DNA of 64,000 nucleotides from Eledone cirrhosa (GCA_964016885.1 OZ024742.1:360635436-360699435); one strand, 5' to 3'. Shown: positions 12,459 to 24,925, numbered from the stretch's first letter. Made by a program: numbers and translations. The notes: generated by a model not told the origin, from the letters alone.

Positions 12459-14736
12459 GCGGAGAAGATATAGTTCTAGAGAGAGGGGTGTAGAAGAGAC
12501 AGTTCTAGAGAGAGGAGAGAAGAAGAGATAGTTCTAGAGAGAGGGGGAAGAGATAGTTCTAGAGAGAGCGGGATAGAAGAGATAGTTCTAGAGAGAGGGG
12601 GAAGAAGAGATAGTTCTAGAGAGAGGGGGGAAGAAGAGATAGTTCTAGAGAGAGGGGGAAGAAGAGATAGTTCTAGAGAGAGGGGGAAGAAGAGATAGTT
12701 CTAGAGAGAGGGGGGAAGAAGAGATAGTTCTAGAGAGAGGGGGGAAGAAGAGATAGTTATAGAGAGAGGGGAGAAGAAGAGATAGTTCTTGATGGAACGG
12801 GAAGGAGACATAGTTCTAGAGGGAGGGGGAGGGAGTAGAGATAGTTCTAGAGAGAGGAGGAACAAGAGATAGTTCTAGAGAGAAAGAGAGAAAAAGAGAT
12901 AGTTCTAGAGAGAGGGGGGATATAGTTCCAGAGAGAGAGGGTAAAAGAGATAATTCTAGAGAGAGGGGGAAGAAGAGATAGTTCTAGAGACAGGGGAAAG
13001 AAGAGATAGTTCTAGAAAGAGGGGGATAAGAGATAGTTCTAGAGAGAGGGGGAAGAAGAGATAGTTCTAGAGAGAGGGGGAAAAGAGTTAGTTCTAGAGA
13101 GGGGGATGAAGAGATAGTTCTAGAGAGAGGGGGAACAAGAGATAGTTCTAGAGAGAGGGGGAGAAGTGATAGTTCTAGAGAGAGGGGGAGAAGAACATAT
13201 AGTTCTAGAGAGGGGGGAATAAGAGATAGTTATATAGAGGGTGGTAAGAAGAGATAGTTCTAGAGAGAGGGGTAAAAGAGATAGTTCTATAGAGAGGGGG
13301 GAAGTAGATATAGTTCTAGAGAGAATGGGAAGAAGGGATAATTCTAGAGAGAGGGGGAAGAAGAGATAGTTCTAGAGAGAGGGGGAAGAAGAGATAGTTC
13401 TAGAGAGAGGGGGGAAGAAGAGATAGTTCTACAGAGAAATGTAGGGAGAAGAGATAGTTATATATAGAGGGGGGAGAAGAGATAGTTCTAGAGAGAGTGG
13501 GGAAGAAGAGATAGTTGTAGAGAGAGGGGGGAAGAAGAGATAGTTCTAGAGAGAGGGGGAAGAAGAGACAGTTGTAGAGAGAGGGGGAAGAAGAGTTATT
13601 TCTAGAGACAGGGGGAAGAAGCGATATTTCTAGCGAGAGGGGGGAGAAGAGATAGTTCTATAGAGAGGGGAGTGAGAGATAATTCTAGAGAGAGGGGGAA
13701 GAACAGATAGTTCTAGAGAGAAGGGGAAGAGGAGATAGTTCTAGAGCGAGGTGGGAAGAAGAGATAGTTCTAAAGAGAGGGAGAAGAAGAGATAGTTCTA
13801 GAGAGAGGGGAAAGAAGAGATAGTTCTCTAGAGAGTGGGGAAGAAGAGATAGTTCTAGCGAGAGTGGGAAGAAGAGATAGTTCTAGAGAGAGGGGGAAGA
13901 AGAGATAGTTCTAGAGAGTGGGGGGAAGAAGAGATAGTTGTAGAGAGGGCGGGGGGGAATAAGAGATAGTTCTAGAGAGAGGGGGAAAAGAGATAGTTCT
14001 AGAGGGAGGGGTAAAAGAGATAGTTCTAGAGAGAGGGGGGAAGTAGATATAGTTCTAGAGAGAGAGGGGGAAAAGAAATAGTTCTAAAGAGAGGGGGGAA
14101 GAAGAGATAGTTGTAGAGAGAGGGGGAAGAAGAGATAGTTCTAGAGAGAGGGGTGAAGAAGAAATAGTTCTAGAGAGAGGGGGAAGAAGAGATAGTTCTA
14201 GAGAGAGGGGGGAAGAAGAGATAATTCTAGAGAGAGGGGGGAAGTAGATATAGTTCCAGATACAGAGGGGGAAAAGAAATAGTTCTAGAGAGAGGGGGAA
14301 GAAGAGATAGTTCTAGAGAGAGGGGGGAAGAAGAGATAGTTCTAGAGAGGGGGGGGGAATAAGAGATAGTTCTAGAGAGAGGGGGAAAAGAGATAGTTCT
14401 AGAGAGAGGGGGAACAAGAGATAGTTCTAGAGAGAGAGGGGAAGTAGATATAGGTCCAGAGAGAGAGGGGGAAAAGAAATAGTTCTAAAGAGAGGGGGGA
14501 AGAAGAGATAGTTGTAGAGAGAGGGGGAAGAAGAGATAGTTCTACAGAGAGGGGGGAAGAAGAGATAGTTCTAGAGGGGTAAAAGAGATAGTTCTAGAGA
14601 GAGGGGGAAGAAGAGATAGTTCTAGAGAGAGTGGTGAAGAAGAGATAGTTCTAGAGAGAGGGGGAAGAAGAGATAGTTCTAGAGGGGTAAAAGAGATAGT
14701 TCTAGAGAGAGGGGGAAGAAGAGATAGTTCTAGAGA

Positions 14737-16030
14737 GTGGGGGGAAGAAGAGATAATTCTAGAGAGAGGGAGGGAAAAGAGATAGTTCTAGAGAGAGGGG
14801 GAAGAAGAGATAGTTCTAGAGAGAGGGGTAAAAGAGATAGTTCTAGAGAGAGGGGGGAAGTAGATATAGTTCTAGGGAGAGGGGGAAAAGAGATAGTTCT
14901 AGAGAGAGGGGGAAGAAGAGATAGTTCTAGAGAGAGGGGGAAGAAGAGATAGTTCTAGAGAGAGGGGGAAGAAGAGATAGTGCTAGAGAGAGAGGGGGAA
15001 GAAGAGATAGTTCTAGAGAGAGAGGGAAGAAGAGATAGTGCTAGAGAGAGAGGGGAAGAAGAGATAGTTCTAGAGAGAGGGGAAGAAGAGATAGTTCTAG
15101 AGAGAGGGGGAGGAAGAGATAGTTCTAGAGAGAGGGGGGAGAAGAGATAGTTCTAGAGAGAGGGGGAGAAGAAGACATAGTTCTAGAGAGAGGGGGAAGA
15201 AGAGATAGTTCTAGAGAGAGGGGGGAAGAAGAGATAATTCTAGAGAGAGGGGGGAAGTAGATATAGTTCCAGATACAGAGGGGGAAAAGAAATAGTTCTA
15301 GAGAGAGGGGGGAAGAAGAGATAGTTCTAGAGAGAGGGGGAAGAAGAGATAGTTCTAGAGAGAGGGGTGAAGAAGAAATAGTTCTAGAGAGAGGGGGAAG
15401 AAGAGATAGTTCTAGAGAGAGGGGGGAAGAAGAGATAGTTCTAGAGAGGGGGGGGGGGAATAAGAGATAGTTCTAGAGAGAGGGGGAAAAGAGATAGTTC
15501 TAGAGAGAGGGGGAACAAGATATAGTTCTAGAGAGAGAGGGGAAGTAGATATAGGTCCAGAGAGAGAGGGGGAAAAGAAATAGTTCTAAAGAGAGGGGGG
15601 AAGAAGAGATAGTTGTAGAGAGAGGGGGAAGAAGAGATAGTTCTACAGAGAGGGGGGAAGAAGAGATAGTTCTAGAGAGAGGGGGAAGAAGAGATAGTTC
15701 TAGAGAGAGTGGTGAAGAAGAGATAGTTCTAGAGAGAGGGGGAAGAAAAGATAGTTCTAGAGGGGTAAAAGAGATAGTTCTAGAGAGAGGGGGAAGAAGA
15801 GATAGTTCTAGAGAGTGGGGGGAAGAAGAGATAATTCTAGAGAGAGGGAGGGAAAAGAGATAGTTCTAGAGAGAGGGGGAAGAAGAGATAGTTCTAGAGA
15901 GAGGGGTAAAAGAGATAGTTCTAGAGAGAGGGGGGAAGTAGATATAGTTCTAGGGAGAGGGGGAAAAGAGATAGTTCTAGAGAGAGGGGGAAGAAGAGAT
16001 AGTTCTAGAGAGAGGGGGAAGAAGAGATAG
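14737..16030 (+). repeat. 1,078-bp direct duplication inside the minisatellite
   Basis: The stretch 14,737-14,952 is repeated at 15,815-16,030, identical at the level of its 71-residue reading frame, an offset of 1,078 bp. Neighbouring variant monomers follow the same order, indicating a recent tandem duplication near the right end of the array. Confidence 0.8.
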
Positions 16031-16201
16031 TTCTAGAGAGAGGGGGAAGAAGAGATAGTGCTAGAGAGAGAGGGGAAGAAGAGATAGTTCTAGAGAGAGG
16101 GGAAGAAGAGATAGTTCTAGAGAGAGGGGGAGGAAGAGATAGTTCTAGAGAGAGGGGGGAGAAGAGATAGTTCTAGAGAGAGGGGGAGAAGAAGACATAG
16201 T

Positions 16202-16610
16202 TCTAGAGAGGGGGGAATAAGAGATAGTTCTAGAGAGAGAGGGAAGAAGAGATAGATCTAGAGAGGGGGGAAGAAGAGATAGTTCTAGAGAGAGAGGGAA
16301 GAAGAGATAGATCTAGAGAGGGGGGAATAAGAGATAGTTCTAGAGAGAGAGGGAAGAAGAGATAGATCTAGAGAGGGGGGAATAAGAGATAGTTCTAGAG
16401 AGAGAGGGAAGAAGATATAGATCTAGAGAGGGGGGAAGAAGAGATAGTTCTAGAGAGAGAGGGAAGAAGAGATAGATCTAGAGAGGGGGGAATAAGAGAT
16501 AGTTCTAGAGAGAGAGGGAAGAAGAGATAGATCTAGAGAGGGGGGAATAAGAGATAGTTCTAGAGAGAGAGGGAAGAAGAGATAGATCTAGAGAGGGGGG
16601 AGGAAGAGAT
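16202..16610 (+). repeat. Homogeneous 57-bp dimer block at the array's right edge
   Basis: Here two monomer types alternate strictly: one with GATAGTTCTAGAGAG and one with GATAGATCTAGAGAG followed by a G6 run and AATAA or AAGAA. This dimer repeats about seven times. The same alternation occurs in short form at about 9,060-9,300 and 12,250-12,430. Confidence 0.8.
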
Positions 16611-16617
16611 AGTTCTA

Positions 16618-16836
16618 CGTATGGGAAAAGAGAAAAGAGCGGATGGAGAAAGTTTTAAATGGAAGGAAAATCAGTGATGTTTTGTTTTGGTTGTTTTTCT
16701 TTTTTTTTTCGATGAAGGAAGGATGAGTAAAGTTCCTCTCTTCTGCAATGTTACCACCCCGACACCCACTGACGCGGCCACCAATACTGAACATACTAAC
16801 AGCATCAGCATCACATTCATCATCAGCGGCGGCATT
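16618..16836. other. Short unique junction sequence
   Basis: About 220 bp of non-repetitive sequence with a T-rich tract near 16,694-16,710. It separates the purine minisatellite from the triplet array. Nothing recognisable. Confidence 0.6.
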
Positions 16837-16884
16837 TACTACTACTACTACTACTACTATACTGTTACTACCACTGTTGTTACA

Positions 16885-16915
<31 letters not shown>

Positions 16916-17614
16916 TACTGTTACTACCACTGTTGATACAACTACTACTACTACTACCACCTCTACAACTATTACTACTACCACCTCTACTACTACTATC
17001 ACCTCTACAACTATTACTACTACCTCTACTACTACTACTACTACTACTACCACCGCCTCTACTACTACTACTACCTCTACTACTGTTACTACCACCTCTA
17101 CTACTACTACTACTACTACTATTACCACCTCCTCTACTACTACTACTGTTACTACCACCTCTACTACTACTACTACTATTACCACCGCCTCTACTACTAC
17201 TACTACCTCTACTACTGTTACTACCACCTCTACTACTACTACTACTACTACTACTATTACCACCGCCTCTACTACTACTACTACCTCTACTACTGTTACT
17301 ACCACCTCTACTACAGTTACTACCTCTACTACTACTACTACTATTACCACCGCCTCTACTACTACTATTACCTCTACTACTGTTACTACAACCTCTACTA
17401 CTACTACTACTATTACCACCGCCTCTACTACTACTATTACCACCGCCTCTACTACTGTTACTACCACCTCTACTACTACTACTACTATTACCACCGCCTC
17501 TACTACTACTACTACCTCTACTACAGTTACTACAACCTCTACTACTACTACTACTATTACCACCACCTCTACTACTACTATTACCACCGCCTCTACTACT
17601 GTTACTACCACCTC

Positions 17615-17645
<31 letters not shown>

Positions 17646-17729
17646 GCCTCTACTACTACCTCTACTACTGTTACTACCACCTCTACTACTACTACTACTA
17701 CTATTACCACCGCCTCTACTACTACTACT
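16837..17729 (+). repeat. (ACT)n/(ACC)n triplet array with higher-order units
   Basis: Runs of CTA and ACC triplets alternate in a loose 60-70 bp higher-order pattern with recurring GTTACTACC, ATTACCACCGCC and TCTACTACT blocks. Both strands have long open frames: 366 residues of Leu/Pro on + and 279 residues of Val/Glu on -. Triplet repeats lacking stop codons give open frames on both strands, so I do not regard either as a gene. Confidence 0.95.
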
Positions 17730-18121
17730 TCAAACATCACTTTCATCATCAATACAGCCGTTACACATACTAATATTATTTATATAAAGCGCCATAACCA
17801 CTACCTCCACCACCAGCTGCCAAACAATATTAGGATTAGTTAGATAGCGAGTTCTTTGTGTTTCCGTTGGCCTGCTCCATCTTGACCAGTTGATGAGAGA
17901 CAACTGAGGTGAAGATGTTACGGAGTGCACGGGATGCTGGCTGACCGTGCTACATAGCGACATGGACATATTATTGCTAGATAATATTGTTTGACAGATA
18001 AGAGATATTCACTAAAATTACTACCATTAATAATAATTACTACGGAGACAAAAACTATAAACTTCCGTAAACTCGTCGCTAAAATTTACAATGCCATCAA
18101 CAACGGAGCATCTACGTGGTC
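17730..18121. other. AT-rich non-repetitive stretch
   Basis: No convincing gene, RNA or recognisable repeat. Short open frames here have no features of known proteins. Confidence 0.5.
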
Positions 18122-18290
18122 GATCGACCTGCTAGAAATAGCAGCCAAATCTTTAAAAAAAAAAAGTAAAACTAGTCATGCTTTAATTGTTGGATAATGA
18201 TACGGTCCTGAGTTCCCTGCAAATAGCAAAAGAAAAAAAAATATATATATACACGGGGTAGCCACGACTGGAATGGAGTTCCTTTCATCA
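18122..18290 (+). repeat. Old dispersed repeat fragment, family shared with 36,620
   Basis: The motif CTAGAAATAGCAGCCAAATC followed by an A-rich stretch matches CTAGAAATAGCAACCAAATC near 36,632. Both copies also carry, downstream, a diverged version of a GTCATGGCTAGAATG/TTCCATC block (18,262-18,290 and 36,728-36,750). Two copies of one dispersed element, class unknown. Confidence 0.55.
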
Positions 18291-20829
18291 TTATGTGTCT
18301 ATTTGCTATTTGATCGGCGTGGACTTGAAGCTTAAAAGTAAAAGGCAAACATTAACAAACTTAATTTGTGGATAAAATATTTAACAAATAGAGAGAAGAA
18401 AAGGAGTTGGAAGAAAGATTAACGAAACCAAAATAAAAAGGATTGCTTCCACTGTTGTATTAACTTTACCGTTCTCTGTCCCCTGTTTTTGTACTTTTCA
18501 TCCAGGCTCTACTTAACACTATCTCTTCTCTCGAGCAGCAGAACTGTTATTTATCATCAACATTAACAAGGATGGTGGCGGTGATGTCTTGAGGATTTCT
18601 TACGTAGAAGACAGATGAAAACTAAAGTGACTATATATAAAAAAAAAAAATCTCAAAGGATTTTTGTCTAGTGATTCTATCATTCACTGCCTTAACAACA
18701 CAATTCTTTGCCATCTTCATCATCACTAACAGCATCAAACATCGTTGACATTAAACCTTAATAGAACACCAATAAAATATAGGAATTACAAATAAGTATT
18801 GAAGTTTGCTTTAGTATTTCATAATATTCCACGCACCAGTTACATTAACCAAATTACGATTACCAATGTGTGAAATACGTATCAATACACACACAAGGAC
18901 AATAAATAACACGCATATACATACATGTGCACATATATACATCTATAAAATATATGTGTATTAGACAAAAATCTTTGAGAAACAATCATAGCACGTAGTA
19001 TCTACGTTAAGTTGTTGTCTGACTTTGCACACGTGTACACATACATAGAGTTTGCTTTTATTACACACGTGTACACATGTATACTTACTGACACACATAT
19101 AACTTACACACATATAACTTGCCAGGCTTATCAAATTACATATACAGCTCCATTCATATTCTTCTAAACGAGACGTATTTTATACAATATACAAGGTTCC
19201 CCCTCCTATACGTTTACATTCCTACACTTACTATATACTGACATAGACACACACACATCTAAATAATTCGCTGCTTAATCAAAATAAACACACACATGGA
19301 AATAGGGGCATACAGGAAAATATATAGATATAGATATATAGAGAGAGAGATAGATAGATACATTAATAAATTTATTCTCGCGTGTATTTCATTTTGATAC
19401 GAATAAAACCACCAAGCCAGCCTCTTTCTCTCTCTCCTTCCTTCCTTCACATAGTCAAAGAGCAACAAGGAGACAGAGTGGGCGAAAGTGTGTTCTCTAA
19501 ACTTGTTCGGCTTCTGCCCTGAAATATGTGAGGGGCAAATACCATATAGGTTCTGTGGCTTAGCCCAGGGCATATCACACCTTTAAATGAGGAGAGACGA
19601 ACCCACGAACACTACTCACTCAGTCTACAGTGGAAGTCCATCCACATAAGTCATCGTAGCATCTCATACCAACTTTGTAACACTTTACACACACATGATC
19701 CCATTACACACACATATATCTCAAGTACTACTACATAAGTGTTGACAACGTAAACATCAAGCATTTGGCTCCGTTTAACAAAGCCAAACGAAAAAGTGTT
19801 GTGCTGTTTTTTGGCTCAGCCTTTTCAGGCAGGGATCGATCGCGTTAATTATTACTGTTATTTTATTTTAATATTATTTCGTGTTGTTGCTGGTACCAAA
19901 GGAAATATTGTTCACTTCAGGTCAATTATCGGAACTATATTTACCTTGGATATTTTAACTGTCTCGCTAAAGGATTCAACTCGCTACACTTCTAGGTGAG
20001 TAAACCATTAGTTCTATAACTTTACCAAAGAATCTTGCTACAAATCTATATATTTCTATCTCTTCAGCTGTCAATTTTCTCCTAGCTATCATTCCGTGTA
20101 TTTTTTGTTTAAAAGTATCCAGGAGGATTCTCCTGTTTATTAGCTCCAGTTACATTAGTGAATGTGGTTCTAAAGAAAACTTGGTAAATTTTTACTATAA
20201 CATCCATCTCAAAGAAGGTTGTTATAGAGTTCTCTGGTGGAGGGAGTAATTTACGACACTTTTTGAAGACCACATCTAAAAATCATAAGAAAAACATACA
20301 TTTCACTTTCAAAATTCTACTCAAACCTGTCAACACTACCCTTAATTTTTTTTAATGTTTACTATTACGCTTGTCTCGGAAACGAGTGTAATAAAGCATT
20401 TACCGAAAACTAATCTTAGACTTTTCAAAGGTTAACTGAAGGTTTTAAAATATAATTTATTTACAGTCATATTAGCAGGCTGTCTTTGGAAGCAATTTAC
20501 ACTACATACACTAACAATTAACATAACAAATGATGTGTATTAAAACTAACAAGAGGAAAAATAATTAAAGAAGTAAAAATGGTTACAAGAAGCGCTGGAA
20601 CTTCCCTTCATCTCTAGATATGAGTTTTAACATGTTTAAAAAGTGACTTTTCTTGTCTAGAATTGCTGGAAAATGTTTTTTTTTTATTTTTTATTTTTTT
20701 TTTACATCATATACATACATATATGTATGTATGTATTGACGAATGTTGAAAATTTAATATATTAAATTCTTTTTCTTTTCGTAACTTGTACATTTATTAC
20801 AAGTTAAGTTTGTGTTGTACCAACTTTAG
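18291..20829. other. 2.5 kb AT-rich intergenic sequence with microsatellites
   Basis: Mostly low-copy AT-rich DNA. It contains short CA/TA-rich tracts (about 18,885-18,960, 19,020-19,110, 19,205-19,345), a GATA/GA tract (19,321-19,360), and a T-rich tract followed by an ACATACATATATGTATGT-type inverted stretch (20,675-20,737). The open frame at 19,259-19,573 on the minus strand has no recognisable domain and ends in microsatellite-encoded residues. Confidence 0.5.
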
Positions 20830-20980
20830 AATTACCGACTGTCATACGTCCCTTTACGATCTGAGTTCAAATCCCGCCGAGGTTAACTTTGCCTTTCATC
20901 CATACAGAGGTCGATAAAATAAAGTACCAGTAATGTACTGGGTATTTGCTGGCCTTGTGCCAAAAGTAGAAACAATTATA
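20830..20980 (+). mobile_element. tRNA-derived SINE, family A, plus orientation
   Basis: A box-B-like GAGTTCAAATCCCGCCGAGG at about 20,863 is followed by the family body (TTAACTTTGCCTTTCATCC, then GTCGATAAAATAAAGTACCA) and the 3' end GCTGGCCTTGTGCCAAAAG with AGAAACAATTAT. The same body occurs in both orientations at 28,651, 33,922, 36,977, 49,768 and 53,308. The 5' tRNA-like part is decayed here. I recall this family as typical of cephalopods. SINEs are copied by the machinery of a partner LINE. Confidence 0.8.
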
Positions 20981-21075
20981 ACAGAACTAGCAATGTGCGT
21001 GCGTGTTAGACTGTGTAGCATCAGAGTCCATAGTCTTATATTCTCTGTAAAGTGCTAGATTTAAGGAATATACGG

Positions 21076-21513
21076 TCATTGAATCATTACCAAAACCGCC
21101 CTCGGTTTTATTATGCAAAGCTATTTATTTTAAATATTTATATTTATGTAAAAAATCTTCCATTATAATTTTAAGAGCTCTTGAAAACCCTTTCGATACC
21201 AAATCATCCTTGGTTTTAGGATACAAAACTGTTTCTTTTAAAGTGTTTATATTTATTAAAAAACCTATCATAATTCTATGTAAGAACTAAACCGCCAGAA
21301 ACCACCCCTGAGTTTTGGAAACAAACTTTATTTTAAAGTATATTTTTATCTAAAAACCTTCCATCATCTTAAGATACTGTAAAGTTATGTTCCAAACATC
21401 AGTATAAGTTATTTATATAACTAAACCTGTTAAAATTCTTGATTATTTTCGAAATTATTTGACAAAATCATAAGCAGTGTCTTTTATTAGAAATATGGTA
21501 AGGAAAGGGCTAA
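21076..21513 (+). mobile_element. Miniature TTAA-type element, family 2, with internal tandem subrepeats
   Basis: The right end, AGAAATATGGTAAGGAAAGGG then CTAA, matches the end of the TTAA-bounded element at 53,843-54,097. Its upstream part (GTTATGTTCCAAACATCA, then a TTCTTGATTATTTTC-like block) is also shared. The left part has three diverged tandem subunits of about 100 bp (about 21,095, 21,196 and 21,295). Each has an AAACCGCC/CATCCTTGGTTTT-like start, a TTTAAAGTGTTTATATTTAT-like middle and a CCTTCCATCAT-like end. The left TTAACCC terminus is not preserved, so this is an old copy. Confidence 0.65.
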
Positions 21514-21719
21514 AGATATATACAGTATATACTGGTGACACGTTAAATGGTAAGGAATAGTTGACATTGCTTTAGGAAAGGCTGAAGGATATATCGTAGA
21601 TGAAGGAAGGTTTGGTGGTGGGTTGAAGTGATGGTGTGTCAGACAAACTGAAGTGAGGGACAGAAGTGGTGCAAGGCAGCCGAAATATTAATATCTGAAT
21701 GTATGTACAGTGTGTGTAT

Positions 21720-24700
21720 AGACATTTTACCAAGTAAAGTCCGTGTATACACATATGTGTGTGTGTCTGTATGAATGTGTGTCGGGACGTGTGTGTGTCT
21801 ATGTATAGATGTGTGTAAGTATATATATACACACATATATGTGTGTATGAACATGTGTGTGCGTGTGTATGGACGTGTGTGTGTTTATGTATAGACACGT
21901 GTATGTCATTGTATAGATGTGTGTATGTGTATATATATGTGTGTGTGTCTTTGTAAAGACATGTATGTCATTGTATAGACGTGTGTATGTGTGTCTATAT
22001 ACAGACATGTGTATGTGTTTCTATATACAGACATGTGTATGTGTTTCTATATACAGACGTGTGTATGTTTCTATATACAGACATGTGTATGTGTTTCTAT
22101 ATACAGACGTGTGTATGTTTCTATATACAGACATGTGTATGTGTTTCTATATACAGACATGTGTATGTGTTTCTATATACAGACATGTGTATGTGTTTCT
22201 ATATACAGACATGTGTATGTGTTTCTATATACAGACATGTGTGTGTTTCTATATACAGACATGTGTATGTGTGTCTATATACAGACGTGTGTATGTGAAT
22301 CTATATACAGACGTGTGTATGTGAATCTATATACAGACGTGTGTATGTGTGTCTATATACAGACGTGTGTATGTGAATCTATATACAGACGTGTGTATGT
22401 GTGTCTATATACAGACGTGTGTATGTGTGTCTATATACAGACGTGTGTATGTTTCTATATACAGACGTGTGTATGTTTCTATATACAGACGTGTGTATAT
22501 GTTTCTATATACAGACGTGTGTATATGTGTCTATATACAGACGTGTGTATATGTGTCTATATACAGACGTGTGTATGTGTGTCTATATACAGACGTGTGT
22601 ATGTGTGTCTATATACAGACGTGTGTATGTGTTTCTTTATACAGACGTGTGTATGTGTGTCTATATACAGACGTGTGTATGTGTGTCTATATACAGACGT
22701 GTGTATGTGTGTCTATATACAGACGTGTGTATATGTCTATATACAGACGTGTGTATGTGTTTCTATGTACAGACATGTGTATGTGTTTCTATATACAGAC
22801 GTGTGTATGTGTGTCTATATACAGACGTGTATATGTTTCGATATACAGACGTGTGTATGTGTGTCTATATACAGACGTGTGTATGTGTGTCTATATACAG
22901 ACGTGTGTATGTGTGTCTATATACAGACGTGTGTATGTGTGTCTATATACAGACATGTGTATGTGTGTCTATATACAGACGTGTGTATGTTTCTATATAC
23001 AGACGTGTGTATGTGTGTCTATATACAGACGTGTGTATGTGTTTCTATATACAGACGTGTGTATGTGTTTCTATATACAGACGTGTGTATGTGTGTCTAT
23101 ATACAGACGTGTGTATGTGTTTCTATATACAGACGTGTGTATGTGTTTCTATATACAGACGTGTGTATGTATGTCTATATACAGACGTGTGTATGTTTCT
23201 ATATACAGACGTGTGTATGTGTGTCTATATACAGACGTGTGTATGTTTCTATATACAGACGTGTGTATGTTTCTATATACAGACGTGTGTATGTTTCTAT
23301 ATACAGACGTGTGTGTGTTTCTATATACAGACATGTGTGTGTTTCTATATACAGACATGTGTGTGTTTCTATATACAGACATGTGTGTTTCTATATACAG
23401 ACATGTGTGTGTTTCTATATACAGACATGTGTGTGTTTCTATATACAGACGTGTGTATGTGTTTATATATACAGACGTGTGTATGTGTTTATATATACAG
23501 ACGTGTGTATGTGTGTCTATATACAGACATGTGTGTGTGTTTCTATATACAGACATGTGTGTGTTTCTATATACAGACATGTGTGTTTTTCTATATACAG
23601 ACATGTGTATGTGTTTCTATATACAGACGTGTGTATGTTTCTATATACAGACGTGTGTATGTGTTTCTATATACAGACGTGTGTATGTTTCTATATACAG
23701 ACGTGTGTATGTTTCTATATACAGACATGTGTATGTGTTTCTATATACAGACGTGTGTTTGTGTGTCTATGTATAGATGTGTGTAAGTATATATATACAC
23801 ACATATGTGTGTATGAACATGGGTGTGCGTGTGTATGGACGTGTGTGTGTCTTTGTAAAGACATGTATGACATTGTATAGACGTGTGTATGTGTCTGAAT
23901 ATACAAGCGTGTGTGTGTATACACGCGTGTTTCTGTATATAACGGACGTGTGTATATGTTTCTGTATACACGCGTGTTTCTGTATATAACGGACGTATGT
24001 ATATGTTTCTATATACAGACGTGTGTATGTGTTTCTATATACAGATGTGTGTATGTGTTTCTATATACAGACATGAATATGTGTTTCTATATACAGACAT
24101 GAATATGTGTTTCTATATACAGACGTGTGTATGTGTTTCTATATAGACGTGTGTATGTGTTTCTATATACAGACGTGTGTATGTGTATCTATATACAGAC
24201 GTGTGTATGTGTATCTATATACAGACGTGTGTATGTGTGTCTATATACAGACGTGTGTATGTGTGTCTATATACAGACGTGTGTATGTGTGTCTATATAC
24301 AGACGTGTGTATGTGTGTCTATATACAGACATGTGTATGTGTGTCTATATACAGACATGTGTATGTGTGTCTATATACAGACGTGTGTATGTGTGTCTAT
24401 ATACAGACGTGTGTATGTGTGTCTATATACAGACGTGTGTATGTGTGTCTATATACAGACGTGTGTATGTGTCTATATACAGACGTGTGTATGTGTCTAT
24501 ATACAGACATGTGTATGTGTGTCTATATACAGACATGTGTATGTGTGTCTATATACAGACATGTGTATGTGTGTCTATATACAGACGTGTGTATGTGTGT
24601 CTATATACAGACGTGTGTATGTGTTTCTATATACAGACGTGTGTATGTGTGTCTATATACAGACATGTGTATGTGTGTCTATATACAGACGTGTGTATGT

Positions 24701-24925
24701 GTGTCTATATACAGACGTGTGTATGTGTGTCTATATACAGACGTGTGTATGTGTGTCTATATACAGACGTGTGTATGTGTGTCTATATACAGACATGTGG
24801 ATGTGTGTCTATATACAGACATGTGTATGTGTTTCTATATACAGACATGTGTATGTGTGTCTATATACAGACGTGTGTATGTGTGTCTATATACAGACGT
24901 GTGTATGTGTTTACAGATATGTGCA
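21720..24925 (+). repeat. 26-bp minisatellite, about 120 copies
   Basis: The monomer reads GTGTGTATGTGTGTCTATAT plus ACAGAC. Copies shortened by two bases (GTATGTTTCTATATAC) are common. Because 26 is not a multiple of three, the array is open in all three forward frames at once (629, 475 and 461 residues of Cys/Tyr/Val repeats), which shows that none of them is a gene. The commonest substitution is ACGTGT to ACATGT at the single CpG. The array is TG-rich on + throughout and ends in ordinary sequence near 24,925. Confidence 0.97.
21793..21994 (+). repeat. Irregular spacer block duplicated at 23,761-23,900
   Basis: A non-canonical segment with TATGTATAGATGTGTGTAAG, a TA/CA tract, TATGAACATG and TTTGTAAAGACATGTATG recurs at about 23,761-23,900. 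The left part is offset by 1,968 bp and the right part by 1,902 bp, reflecting a 66-bp internal indel. The two copies bracket the first 1.8 kb of regular monomers. Confidence 0.8.

Larger units (their letters stand above)
1..16617 (+). repeat. 28-30 bp purine-rich minisatellite array, about 550 copies
   Basis: Each monomer reads roughly GATAGTTCTAGAGAGAG followed by a run of 4-12 G and then AAGAAGA. The unit is 28 bp with five G and grows by one base per extra G, so most length variation sits in the G tract. Apart from the TAGTTCTA core the + strand is almost pure purine. The core contains TCTAGA in most copies. Variants include GATAGATCTAGAG, GATAGTGCTAG, GTTCCAGATAGAG and GTTATATAGAG. The array begins before the window and stops at about 16,617, where unique sequence starts. 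Short open frames inside (for example 180-368 and 14,737-14,952) merely read the repeat as Arg/Ser/Glu/Gly-rich strings and are not genes. Confidence 0.97.

Noticed and set aside
1..16617. Telomeric or subtelomeric repeat
   Set aside because: No TTAGGG-type or other short telomere unit is present. The unit is 28-30 bp and ends internally in unique DNA.
16687..17787. 366-residue Leu/Pro frame, with a 279-residue frame on the other strand
   Set aside because: Both arise from ACT/ACC triplets that cannot form stops in those registers.
19259..19573. 104-residue minus-strand frame as a gene
   Set aside because: Its C-terminal third is encoded by GATA/TA microsatellite and the rest shows no domain.
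21991..23880. 629-residue Cys/Tyr/Val open frame in the 26-bp array
   Set aside because: All three forward frames are open over the same DNA because the unit lacks stops and is not a multiple of three. No start context, domain or composition supports a protein.
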